Below are positions 20,221 through 30,557 of a stretch of DNA of 64,000 nt, piece after piece. Origin of the DNA: Gari tellinella. Its lineage: Eukaryota; Mollusca; Bivalvia; Cardiida; Psammobiidae. A program made the position numbers and the translations under genes. The notes below the pieces were generated by a model. The model was not told the DNA's origin and did not search any database. It saw only the letters and a list, made by a program, of their open reading frames with translations. The stretch's first letter is position 1. Every line of letters starts with the position of its first letter. The DNA is taken from assembly GCA_922989275.2 (NCBI GenBank), contig OV277857.1:9936001-10000000 (forward strand). The letters are read 5' to 3'.

Positions 20221-22512
20221 TTGTCTTCTATATACACTGCAAGAAGGACCAAGCCAGTGAAACGAAAAATTCACCTTTGGAAGAAGGCTGATCTTGACTC
20301 GCTCAGGTCTGAATGTAGTAGATACCAGGAAGAATTTGTGCGAAAGTACACCAATGCCAGCGATATCAACACCATGTGGGATGACATTAAGAACTCACTT
20401 CTTGGATTCCTAGAATCATGTGTTCCTTCCAAGATGACTAGTTCTCGTTTTAGTCAACCATGGATAAATAGAGAGGTGAAACAGCTCAGTCGAAGAAAGA
20501 AGAGGGCTTTTGCAAAGGCTAGAAAGACTAAAAGTGCCAGGGACATCAAACGCTATAAACATCTGAAGAAATTATCAAGAGATTCTTGTAAATCTGCCTA
20601 TAATAGTACCTATCGAATATAATTTGTCCAGAAACATCTTCCAACCCAAAAAGATTATACAGTTACATTAAAAGCAAAAAGACCGATAACCAGGGTGTTG
20701 CACCACTGAAAGCAAAGACTGGCATCACACATTCTGACAGTGCCACCAAATCCAACCTACTTAACGATCAGTTTTCCTCAGTCTTCAACAAGAATGAAGA
20801 TGTGACATCAATCCCCGACATGAGTCCTAGTCATCACCCTCCTGTGGGCAATATAACCGTTACAGAAAAGGGGGTCTTCAAGTTGCTTTCTGACCTGGAT
20901 CCACACAAGGCAACCGGTACAGACCAACTTCCTGCTAGACTGTTGAAAGAACTTGCACAGGAGCTTACTCCAATCTACACAATGTTCTTCAAGGCATCGC
21001 TGGACCAAGGCACCATACCACTAGACTGGAAATCAGCAAATGTACCATTATACAAGAAAGGGGACCGCAGTAAGCCTGGAAACTACAGACCTGTCTCTCT
21101 GACATCCATTACTTGCAAAACCCTAGAACACATAATCAGCAGCTCAATCATGCAGCACTTGGACCATCACTCTATATTAACCAACTGTCAACATGGCTTT
21201 CGTAAACGAAGATCCTGAGAGGCCCAACTGATTCTAACTATCCAGGACTTAGCTAGCAACATTGACAATGGAGGACAGACAGACGCAATTTTATTAGATT
21301 TCTCTAAGGCTTTCGATAAAGTTCCTCATCAAAGACTTCTCTCCAAACTTGAATATTATGGGGTCCGCAGCAACATCCATCAGTGGATTGGCAGCTTCCT
21401 AGAGGGCCGTACACAACAAGTAGTCCTTGACGGCAGTACATCGGCACATGTTTCAGTCCAGTCAGGAGTACCTCAAGCAGCGTTCTAGGTCCCTTGCTAT
21501 TTCTTTTATATATCAACGATCTACCAAACTACATCTCTTCAGAATCTACTGCAAGGCCTTTTGCTGATGAATGTGCTTTACCGGCCAATCAAGTCTGCTC
21601 AAGATGCCCATGCTCTACAGCAAGACCTAAATGAGTTACAGGAGTGGGAAAAGGACTGGCTTATGGAATTCCATCCCCAGAAATGTCAAATTCTACACAT
21701 CACCAATAAGAGAAAACCATTAAACCTACAATACAACATCCATGGACATACACCTTAAGACGTCGACTCCGCTAAATATTTAGGCCTGTCCATTCAAAAA
21801 TCTCTCAACTGGAACAACCATATCAATACTGTCACAAGAAAAGCAAACAACACTAGGGCCTTCCTTCAACGAAACATCTCACAGTGCCCCAGGGAGACTC
21901 AGGAACTCTGCTACACCAGCCTAGTCAGACCCTTGATGGAGTATGGATCAATCATATGGGACCCATTTACAGAATGCAACATCCGGAAACTGGAGATGGT
22001 GCAGTGCAGGGCAGCCAAAATGGCTTTTTCCGACCACAGAAGAACCTCCAGCGTCACACCTATGCTGCAACAACACCAGTGGCCAACTCTCCAAGAACGC
22101 AGAGCACAGGCAAAGGTCATCATGATGTATAGAATTGTTTATCATCTTGTTGACGTCCCAACCATCCACCTAACTCCTATCAGCTCTATCAGAGGCCATG
22201 AGCTTAGCTTCCTTGTACCTTTTGCTAGAACCTTATGCTACCAGAAAAGCTTCTTCCCTGACACCATCCGGCTCTGGAACCATAACCCCAGTCACTAGTA
22301 TGCTGCCCCACGTCAGACAGCTTCAAGAGGGGAGTACAGGCTGTCCAGCTCCGATAAAACGCACTGGGTGTTTTTATCTGCACTGTTAAATAGATTCTTT
22401 TATCCTGGCACCTGTAAACATATGTAAATAGACACTTCTTGAAGCACCATGCGCCTGTACGATTATACGCCAGACGGTGTCAGTACATTATAGGAAGAAG
22501 AAGAAGAAGAAG
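20221..22512 (+). pseudogene. Decayed non-LTR retrotransposon (jockey-like), inactive
   Basis: The order of blocks is that of a LINE reverse transcriptase: KRKIHLWKKAD, a basic PWINREVKQLSRRKKRA region, HKATGTDQLPARLLKELA, YKKGDRSKPGNYRPVSL, LDFSKAFDKVPH, then the thumb (SAKYLGLSIQKSLNWNNH) and the C-terminal part (WPTLQERRAQAK). Damage seen: a stop after STYRI (20620), a Cys-to-stop change in RKRRS-stop (21216), a frameshift in SGVPQ (near 21480), and the catalytic FADD box reading FADE (near 21560). The 3' end is a (GAA)n tail, 22494-22512, typical of such elements. The endonuclease part is missing. It lies just inside the left repeat of the long-TIR element and is about 2.3 kb. Confidence 0.85.
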
Positions 22513-22596
22513 TGTGACTTTTATTTCAGATAATGGGGAAAAAAGAACCACTTTAAGAAAGTACCTACGGCGAAGAAGTGCGGCGACCACAAATGT

Positions 22597-22791
22597 ATGC
22601 GTTCTTCACACAGGGTAGAGGAAAGAGTGGACACGCCGACTAAAAGACAGGCGCCATTAAAATCGCCATTCAAGTCGCCTCTATATAAATGCGCGCCTGC
22701 AACGAAAAAGTTTAAATCAGTCAAGTCTCCATACAAAGACCAAATTTGTAAGTTGGTCAGTAGAGAGAATCCTACGGATTATGATCCATAG
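22597..22791 (+). CDS. Small basic SPF/SPY-motif ORF of the outer element
   Basis: 64 codons, MRSSHRVEERVDTPTKRQ..., rich in Lys/Arg with the repeated pattern S-P-F/L/Y (LKSPFKSPLYKCAP, VKSPYKDQ). An upstream splice acceptor (TTTTATTTCAG, ending 22531) lies 20 bp after the LINE tail. The same frame is open back to a TAA at 22533, so the ATG start is not certain. The composition and SPF repeats resemble the frame at 24099-24635 in the inner element. I recognise no family; a DNA- or nucleus-associated basic peptide is possible but unproven. Confidence 0.4.
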   Translation: MRSSHRVEERVDTPTKRQAPLKSPFKSPLYKCAPATKKFKSVKSPYKDQICKLVSRENPTDYDP

Positions 22792-23274
22792 TTGGAAGCC
22801 AATTTTGACCATCACCCTTTTTTCATGAGCAAATCACAACTTTAGCTACACTCACTGGTTCTTAAATGTGGGCAGCTATAGCAGAATGTATGAGCGTGTT
22901 TTACTTTAAAATATGTTTAGTAGCAATAAACAATACTCCTTACAAATTGTTAAACATCCGTGCATGCATGAACTTTGTGGGATATTTTTGTTGCTTATCT
23001 CCTTATCGCTGGTTCAAGATAAATCAGGTGCGGATCCATGATTTTCAGTTAGGTGGATCGGGTTAGGTTCCAGACTTTCGTAACAACAAAAACAAAACAA
23101 AACAAGGTCGTTAGCACTTCTAACAAATAATATTCTCTTATTTTAGGGTTTTGCAGGGCAGGCTATTCTGTTTTTCGAATTTTTGGCCAACGAAACTAAA
23201 CTTAATCGTATTTTTTAAAAAAAGATAAACGGTTTAAAAATTCATAAATTTGGGCAATCGTGGTGGGGCGTATA

Positions 23275-25491
23275 CGCCCTGTAATCTCTGGCTCCCTCAC
23301 ATTTTCGCGATGTATTGAAAAAAGAGCCAAAGAAACTTCCGAGAAGCATCCAAAGACAGGATATGGCCACGAAAGGTAAGACAAACAATGCATCGTGCAC
23401 ATATTTCTTCCTCTAAAAAAGTCATTGAGTGTTTTTTCAAAAATCGGGCTTCGTTATTCCACATAGAATTGATCATACCTTAAGTCCGTGTTGATTGATT
23501 TGCAAAACAATTTTATTTGTAGCCGTTACATTAAACCAAAGTTTAGAGAATGACCCGATCAAAACCGAAAGTAGACAAAAAACACCCCTGTTCAATGTTT
23601 TATTCCTAATTCCATCAGTTAAAGCGTGGGGCTTTATTGATTGATAGATAATTGTTTGATTTTGCATCATATTACTTTATCAATCATTATAACCATGTCT
23701 TGCTGGCCAATTTAATCGATTGAGAAGGAGCCTGTGTTATGGAGAGGGAGCGAAGATGCAGAGATGGAGCCAACGTATGCACAAACTGATTATGTTTCAA
23801 AAACACATTGGGAATTTCATTTTGTTTTTAAACACTGAAGTATCTGTAATAGCTCGATATTTAAAGTAAAGATATGAGAAATACAGGAGACACTAGCTTT
23901 ATATAAACCACACGGTCGTTCAACAAAACATCAAGCATACATAATTTTAAGTCTATCGGAAGACAAATGGAGAAGAAAATGGATGAGTATATTACAAACA
24001 TACTTTTAGATTAACGGGAAGATGAAATTTGTAGATTTAATTCAAATGCTGAACGTAAATTTTAATTTAGAATAACAATTTACATGTTGGAAAACGCTTT
24101 AAAATGAAACAAAAATCAATATGAATATGCTAGAAAATATATTTAGAAGGCTCCTTTTAATTCGAGTGGGATACACCAGTTTTAAGAAAGTTGTAATGTC
24201 GGTATCAACATTGTGTTCCTTGAAGACTATCAATGCATTAAGGAATGTATCATATGCTTCATCACGTGGCTTCTCATAAGACGGGCACAACTCATCAAAA
24301 TTAAAGTCTATCTCAGACGAAGATGGGCTGGTGGTTGCAATATCTGAATACAAAATGGTTGATTCATCTTTATGGGTGGTTGAAAAATCTAAATGAATTT
24401 TGGCCGGTCTCTTTGAAGGGGAACATATGGAGTAGCTGCGATAAACTGGTGACCATTTTGGTCGCTTAGTAAATGGTGATCTAAAGGGTGTTAGTTTTCT
24501 GCAGTGGATGGTTCTTTTTCGATTTGAGATTGGTGTGCTTGTCAATGTCAGTCTTCCTATGTTTACCCTTGCTCGTGACTTGAAATGCTTTTTTGATGTC
24601 AAGAGAGTCTTGCGTTGTCTTTTAAATACACCCATCTGGAAATATAAATATGCGAGCTTAAGACAATTTGCAACAATTCATTTTATATCTCTATCAGTTA
24701 TTTAATAATTTAATAAATAAAAAAATAAGAACAGTGTCGATTTTTAATTAAAGCCTAGCTGATAAAGATCAGCAAGATATTTCTTTTAATAACAAATTTA
24801 CAAGCTTGAGTTTTATGCGAAATATTTCTCTTTTTTAGTAATAAAAATGGTCACCAAATTTTATTCATTGAATTCGTTATTTTACAGATATGTTACTGTG
24901 TTCTAAATAGTTTGACACAAAACAAATCAACGTCTTTTTCGAAGAAGACGTAATTTGCACATTTGCTCATACTACTTGAAATACGTTCATTGGTGGCTCC
25001 CTCTCGGCATATTGGCCCCCTCTCTATAACGCAGGCTCCATCTCAATCGATAAATTCGCGAGTATGACGGGAATATAATGATTTGTAAACGTAATATGAT
25101 TAAAAATCAAACAAGTATCTATCAAGCAATAACGTTCTATGCTTAAAGTAATGAAATTCGGAATAAAACATTGATCAGAGGTGTTTTTTGTCTACTTTCG
25201 TTTTCGATCGGGTCATTCTCCAAATTTTGGTTCAATGTAACGGTTACAAACAAAATTGTTTTGCAAATCAATATACACGGACTTAAGGTATGATCAATTC
25301 CATGTGGAATAACGAAGCCCGATTTTTAGAAAAACACTTAATGACTTTTATAGAGGAAGAAATATGTGCACGATGCATCTTTTGTCTTACCTTTCGTGGC
25401 CATTTCCTGTCTTTGGATGCTTCTCGGAAGTTTCTTTGGCTCTTTTTTCAATACATCGCAAAAATGTGAGGGAGCCAGAGATTACAGGGCG
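23275..25491. mobile_element. Nested 2.2 kb element with ~500 bp inverted repeats
   Basis: Ends CGCCCTGTAATCTCTGGC at 23275 and its complement ending 25491. The match is about 93% by eye for the first 370 bp, then decays over roughly 130 bp more (to about 23775 and 24975). Both repeats contain an inward ATGGCCACGAAAG followed by the donor GTAAG (ATG at 23363 on +, and at 25403 on -). The interior carries the 178-codon frame at 24099-24635. No clear target duplication is visible at its edges. Confidence 0.7.
24099..24635 (-). CDS. Uncharacterised basic/acidic ORF of the inner long-TIR element
   Basis: 178 codons starting MGVFKRQRKTLLTSKKHFKS. The ATG directly follows a consensus acceptor (TATATTTCCAG), so this may be a second exon whose leader lies in the right inverted repeat. 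The N-terminal 100 residues are strongly basic with S/T-P-F/x repeats (LTPFRSPFTKRPKWSPVYRS). The rest is acidic (SSSEIDFNFDELCP) and then helical-looking (YDTFLNALIVFKEHNVDTDI). The last 20 residues are hydrophobic and may be read-through past a true exon end. It shares the SPF-type pattern with 22597-22791. I know no family match; it could be an accessory protein or the N-terminal exon of a lost transposase. Confidence 0.5.
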   Translation of the reverse strand: MGVFKRQRKTLLTSKKHFKSRARVNIGRLTLTSTPISNRKRTIHCRKLTPFRSPFTKRPKWSPVYRSYSICSPSKRPAKIHLDFSTTHKDESTILYSDIATTSPSSSEIDFNFDELCPSYEKPRDEAYDTFLNALIVFKEHNVDTDITTFLKLVYPTRIKRSLLNIFSSIFILIFVSF

Positions 25492-25777
25492 TGGTATGAG
25501 TCCGCTCTAAAAGGCACAAAATCAGCAGCGGGAACACAGATCTCAACTAGAGATATTAGATCTGAGTAACCAATTTTCTAAAAGCTATCAGGTCAGAGTG
25601 GTCAATTAAACTGTCCTAGAATGTCATGGAACACTTGGCGAGCACACTTACCGGTTTTATAATTAAACCTTTTGAACGCGACTAGCAACCTATAACAAAC
25701 AAACAAAAAAGTTCAAAGGTAATGATGACATGTTGTTCGTGAGCTCTTGAAAAAAAAACCGTTCGGAAATGCCACGC

Positions 25778-26291
25778 AAACTGGCTCGTTTTGGACATAC
25801 TTCCATCATTAAAATACTCTATCCATTTTGATTAGTATACTCTATCTCCATTATTTCGTTAAAATACACTACTCTTCTTGTACATCAATCTTTCTATCAC
25901 GCAACTATTTGATTTTTTATGAAAAACACACATTTTTGGGCAAACTGAATCTTGTAGAATGTGTTTCTACATCTGAAGTCACAGGACATAAAACCGTTTT
26001 CGAGTTAGATGCCAAAATAAGCTTCGTTAGTAAACCGTATCCCGAAAATTTAAGAACCTTTCCCCTCAATTCGAAACTTGTGACAAGCATTCCAAAGAAA
26101 CTATGGCATGTGGCGTTGAGCCTTTGGTACCAAAATGACCGGAAATGTGTGGACCAGACCATGGTCGATAAGTCGGATTGCAAGAATACCTATAGACGAA
26201 GAAAAATGCAAAACTCACCTTTTTTCTTGAAAGCTGTCGGCCATTGTTAGTAAATACTATCGATACAAAAGTCACGTGATTGGTCGCCCTG
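25778..26291 (-). repeat. Right terminal inverted repeat of the long-TIR element
   Basis: Reverse complement of 19628-20141. It ends CGTGATTGGTCGCCCTG, followed by the target duplication ATATC at 26292. Confidence 0.85.
26219..26244 (-). other. Candidate first exon inside the right repeat
   Basis: ATG GCC GAC AGC TTT CAA GAA AAA AG with the donor GTGAGT immediately after (26218-26213 on this strand). Mirror image of 19675-19700 with one change at the last codon. Confidence 0.4.
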
Positions 26292-26309
26292 ATATCTAAA
26301 ATACGTTTA

Positions 26310-26748
26310 CAGTAAACTCTTTATTACGGCCACTAAATTGTGTTCAATTATTCAGTGTTTATTTACTCTTTCCTCCCTGAAACTTTAAATGGACAATTCC
26401 AGTTTCCATTTAAGTCTAGTTCATTTCTGACTTTTAAGGGTTGTTTTGTCAATGTTTGGCATTATGACAAACAGTGAAGACCCTGATCAGAGGGCTCCTA
26501 GGAGCCCTCTGATCTGGGTCTTCACTGTTTGCATAGGACACGTATACTATTCACATGTACACTGTTTGTAGAGAACGCCAATATGCGGGACTAGGGTTCA
26601 AAGGGTTAAGACATGTAACTGTTTAAAGCAAGTTGTCAGTAAAACAGTAAGCTCCTAAAAGAAATTTCTGTTTTTCTGTCATCTTGCTTTAAGCTTTAAT
26701 CTGTCTATGTTCAATCAATTGGTCTTTTTTTAGTGATCTATACAGGCA
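26310..26748 (+). mobile_element. PAL-E element carrying a PAL-C (composite copy 1)
   Basis: The left end CAGTAAACTCTTTATTACGG and CACTAAATTGTGTTCAATTA are PAL-E. After the PAL-C insert, PAL-E resumes with a hairpin TTTAAAGCAAGTTGTCAGTA ... GTCATCTTGCTTTAAG. The right end is decayed. Confidence 0.65.
26363..26609 (+). mobile_element. PAL-C element inside PAL-E
   Basis: TTTACTCTTTCCTCCCTGAA to GGGTTCAAAGGGTTAA. The palindrome at 26467-26532 (CAAACAGTGAAGACCCTGAT ...) has centre GGGCTCCTAGGAGCCC and a T:T mismatch next to GATC. Confidence 0.85.
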
Positions 26749-27004
26749 TAAATGGGTTGATGACTTTAGGATTTAGGACTGTATAATCTATATATATAAT
26801 TCACGTGTGCTTTTCTAGTATATGTATAATAATTACACTCGGTCATTCCGACAGTGAATGTTTATCGCAAACAAGCGACATTAAAAACATCTGATGTCAA
26901 ACACATAGTTGTTCTCATTTTACTTCCATTGATTTAGTCCATTCCCTACTAGCCTTGATACTGAAAATGGACCTTTCCGAATTCAAAGTATATATTTGAG
27001 CCGT

Positions 27005-27360
27005 ACCATGTGAGAACCTGCCTTATTGCACTGAATACAGTGTACATATCAACGCCAGCCGCCGCATCTAAGACGCGGCGGTTGGCCTTGATATACAGTG
27101 GAGAATCTGTTATTCTTTCCCAATAAACGCGTTTACGCTAAAACTATTATTTGAAGTGCAAACAGTTTGGAGCCAGATCAGACGCCGGGTAACCCGGCGT
27201 CTGATCAGGCTCCAAACTGTTTGCCACCATGATAAACATGAAATATCAGAATTGTCCAAAAGTTGTTCTTTTCTAAGTTTTAGTGCTTTGCGTTTGCGTA
27301 CGTTTGCGTTTAAACGGGAAAGAATAACAGATTCTCCACTGTACACTGTTTGACACCCAC
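27005..27360 (+). mobile_element. PAL-I element split by a PAL-A
   Basis: GAGAACCTGCCTTATTGCAC and CAACGCCAGCCGCCGCATC ... GCGGCGGTTGGCCTTGATA form the left part; CACTGTTTGACACCCACG follows the PAL-A. Compare 18596-18706. Confidence 0.6.
27096..27341 (+). mobile_element. PAL-A element, TA-flanked
   Basis: Full-length 246 bp copy inserted in the TATACTGTTTG arm of a PAL-I hairpin. The central palindrome is at about 27159-27225. Confidence 0.9.
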
Positions 27361-27921
27361 GTACATCTAAAGCATTTTATTATGTAGCTGTATTATATGT
27401 GGTATTTTGGCAGAGTGGACCAGTCCTAGATACAGAGCCTAGGATGACAACGGTGCTTGGTCTGTAAAATGTTGCAATGCAATAAAGCTTTTTTTGTCAA
27501 GGCGCGGCTCAAATTTTGTTTATTTCTCTTCAGTGTATAATACGTCAGTTTATTACATAACATATCAATACTCACTTTGTATACTACCATTCTAATTAGA
27601 GCTATAAGAGACTGTAAGCAAGAAAAACAACATGTCAAATATCATACACATTAAGATAGAGTTGAATTTGAATAGTATTTTGAAAGAACTATATACGCTG
27701 TACTAAAAAATAAACATGTATAATGACCAAATATTGAACAGATTATAATGTATCTTCTCAATACAGTACATGGCACATTGTCTAACTTGAATCCAAATAT
27801 CGCACATATATTATAGCACTACTCATAGTCATTTAGGGAAAGCAGGAGTCTTGTGGACAATCAGATAATCCTCTGTTTAGGCCAAAGGAGTCATTTCCCT
27901 TGGATCAATTTGAAATAATTA

Positions 27922-28278
27922 CAGCGATCCCTCTCTACAACGGCCCTCCCAACAACGACTCCCTCCTTACAACGACAATTGCCGCAGTTCCCTAAATAGG
28001 ACAATAATATCTAACGCTTTTACTTCTGAAATATCGTCTGCTTCAAAATGTCGTCTGCTGTTTTTCTAAAAGTTGCATATTTGACCATTTCAGAGTAAAA
28101 CACTTAATTACGAGTGACAAACAGCTTGAATCCAGATCAGACGCCGCGTTACGCGGCGTCTGATCTGGATTCAAGCTGTTGGCAAACGTAAGCCAAATTC
28201 GCTCCCTGTAACGACTCCCTCCGAACAACGATCATATTTTTGTCTCCCATTGGATGTCGTTGTAGAGAGGGAGCGCTG
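27922..28278 (-). mobile_element. PAL-G element, complete and TA-flanked
   Basis: Ends CAGCGATCCCTCTCTACAAC and GTTGTAGAGAGGGAGCGCTG between TA dinucleotides. The palindrome at about 28118-28184 has centre GACGCCGCGTTACGCGGCGTC. This is the best copy for defining the family (357 bp). Confidence 0.85.
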
Positions 28279-28299
28279 TACATCTAACTTCTGATTTCT

Positions 28300-28391
28300 C
28301 CATCTAATCCTATCTTGTAACATCTCTTTGGAATCATAGATTGAAACGACGTTTCCAAAGAGATGTCATAAGACAGGATTACATGGAGAAA
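28300..28391. repeat. Inverted repeat pair
   Basis: CTCCATCTAATCCTATCTTG ... CATCTCTTTGGAA pairs with TTTCCAAAGAGATGTC...CAGGATTACATGGAG. No family member elsewhere was recognised. The following stretch to 28460 ends TTTCGTAGGACAGGCCCC, a phrase repeated at 28600-28632. Confidence 0.6.
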
Positions 28392-28649
28392 TAAATAAAA
28401 AATGAGAATTTTAGAATCTCACTTACGACAATATTTGTCGTACGACATTTCGTAGGACAGGCCCCAAAACGCACATTTAAATGTTTTCCGTTAATGTCTA
28501 ATTTTCGTTGTAAGGAGGGAGTCGTTGTTGGGAGGGCCGTTGTAGAGATGGAACGCTGTATTTAAAAGTTCTGTTTTACGACCGTTTTTTGTGGGGTTTT
28601 TTTGTCGTACGACGTTTCGTAAGACGGGCCACTGTTTTCTTTGAAGGCA

Positions 28650-28800
28650 ATTCTGCTGAACCCATTTGTGCCCACGATCCCATATATGGGACAAAGGCAA
28701 ACAGTGAAGACTCTAATCAGACGCCGCATTATGCGGCGTCTGCTCAGAGTCTTCACTTTTTGCTGATAGGAATTTCAATATAAAACAAAATGAAAATTTG
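28650..28800. mobile_element. PAL-L hairpin element
   Basis: GCCCACGATCCCATATATGG, palindrome GGCAAACAGTGAAGACTCTA ... CAGAGTCTTCACTTTTTGC with centre GCCGCATTATGCGGC, then GATAGGAATTTCAATATAAA. The same flanks occur inverted at 48960-49150. Confidence 0.65.
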
Positions 28801-28824
28801 ACCAGGTATCCCTTTGATAAACAA

Positions 28825-29667
28825 GAGGGCCTGAATGCCCTGATATCGCTCACCAGTTGGACTGAAGCCTGATAGCTTTACCTTTCTGTTTCACACGTTC
28901 TAAATCCATTCGAATTTGAAGTATAGCATGTATATAATTTTGGAATACAATCTCAAATTCTAGTACAGTAGAGTACATCAAGGGCAGATAACTAGAGCCT
29001 AAACAAATACTGAATTAAAGCGTTTTCTAGCATTTCAAAGTATATCAAGGGCAGATAACTATTGCCACAATTAATAGATTTCGACAATAATTGCACTCCT
29101 TCGATGCATTTTCAGCTATTCAAGGGCAGATAACTCTTGACATATTGGATTTCAACCATAATCACACTTATTACCTCGTATGGTAATATACAATCTGAAA
29201 CGTTTAGAAAAGACTGTATAAAAATTGTGGCCGCTAGAGTGTAAACCCCGTTAAATACGGCATTTTCAGCAATTCAAAGGTAGATAACTCTCGACCTGTT
29301 TGTCTGATTTTGATTCTAATTAAACTCATCCGATCTCTTATAGTCATATACAATCTGAGTAAGTTTGAGATAGAATGGATAAAATGTGTGGTCTCTAGAG
29401 TGTAAACACTGCTAAATATGGCAATTTCAGCAATTCAAAGGTAGATAACTCTTGACCTATTAGTCTGATTTCAACCATAATCGAACTCATCCGAACTCTT
29501 ATGATAACATACAATCTGAGCAAGTTTGAGAAAGATTGGATAAATAGTGTGGCCTCTAGAGTGTAAACACTAAAATTGTTGACGACGAACGACGCACACC
29601 GCACGACGGACGCCGGACATTCAAGGATTGCAAAAGCTTACCCTGCGCTAGCTCAGGTGAGCTAAAA
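28825..29667 (+). mobile_element. Pearl-like element with ~160 bp tandem core, copy 1
   Basis: Starts CTGATATCGCTCACCAGTTG and ends with a GACGACG-rich microsatellite (GACGACGAACGACGCACACC), then CCTGCGCTAGCTCAGGTGAG. The core repeats the phrase AATTCAAAGGTAGATAACTC and GGCCTCTAGAGTGTAAACAC about every 160 bp. From 29668 to 30240 there are only remnants of PAL-B and PAL-D hairpins. Confidence 0.75.
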
Positions 29668-30243
29668 TGAACTAATCTAATATAAAACATGGAAGAATCC
29701 ACTGGGCACAAATGTGTTAGACCTTAGGACCTTAAATTGACCTTAAATGACTGTTTCTGTTGATGCTCTACAAAACAAGTTATTCAATACTACGAGTGTG
29801 TGTGCCAACAATGATAGCTAATATAAACCATTGGCCAAACATGTTGCTTTTCTTTCTCATCTTTAAGTCTGAATTACTTTGACAAATCATATTGATGCTT
29901 GTGTCAGTTAAGATACTGATCAGAGGCAAAGTTAACTCAGTATCTGATCTCGATCAAAACTGTTTGCAAATGGGATTCGAGCTCGATAAAATATGCATGA
30001 AACAAAACCTGTGGTTTAGAATTGAAGTAAATAAACCTTTACTCCATAATTTACGCATCAATGAATTCCTCTAATGAAGACATGTTTCCATCTTATATGG
30101 CTGCTGTGAAATTAAAAAAAAGTTCCTATATTCTAGCAGGTGGGAGCTTAAATCAGACTGAAAGTAAAGCAGCCAGCTTTAAGTGGTCACCAAACTAGAA
30201 ACAGGCTATGGGGTAAAGGGTTAAGTGTTCACCTGTCTTCAAG

Positions 30244-30346
30244 GCGAAGACACCGGATAAGGCATAACGAATTCAAACAGTTCTACGAGGAATCGTACAA
30301 GTGTATGGGATACGACGTGTCTTTGAAGGAATGGATAAATTTGTGA
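30244..30346 (+). other. Exon-like open frame, possible gene remnant
   Basis: Following CTGTCTTCAAG, a frame reads RRHRIRHNEFKQFYEESYKC, then MGYDVSLKEWINL and TGA. The composition is protein-like, unlike the surrounding repeats. The possible acceptor belongs to a PAL-D remnant, there is no partner exon, and I do not recognise the family. Treat as weak. Confidence 0.2.
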
Positions 30347-30557
30347 GTTGACACGCCGGAGCAAAATAGAAGAAGCGAGCGCTTGGTTTGGCAGAGTAAG
30401 AGAGATAACTCCACACTGACTGTGGCAATCGATGTGGTTATTGTTCTTGTCACTAATACTTTACTTTTTGCATGCTCGTGTTCTAGCGAGGACCAAACAA
30501 TCAGTATTTCAAGAGTTAAACTGGCTCTTTTGAAACCATTATAATGCAAATGGCATA

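Larger units (their letters stand above)
19628..26291. mobile_element. 6.66 kb DNA transposon-like element with ~514 bp terminal inverted repeats
   Basis: The ends read CAGGGCGACCAATCACG inward from both sides. They are flanked by the 5-bp direct repeat ATATC (19623-19627 and 26292-26296), which supports insertion as a unit. The inverted repeats (19628-20141 and 25778-26291) look about 97% identical. Inside lie a decayed LINE (20221-22512), a small basic frame (22597-22791) and a second long-inverted-repeat element (23275-25491). Without those two insertions the element would be about 2.1 kb. I see no transposase motif, so the superfamily is unknown; 5-bp duplications are unusual among common eukaryotic groups. 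Confidence 0.8.
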
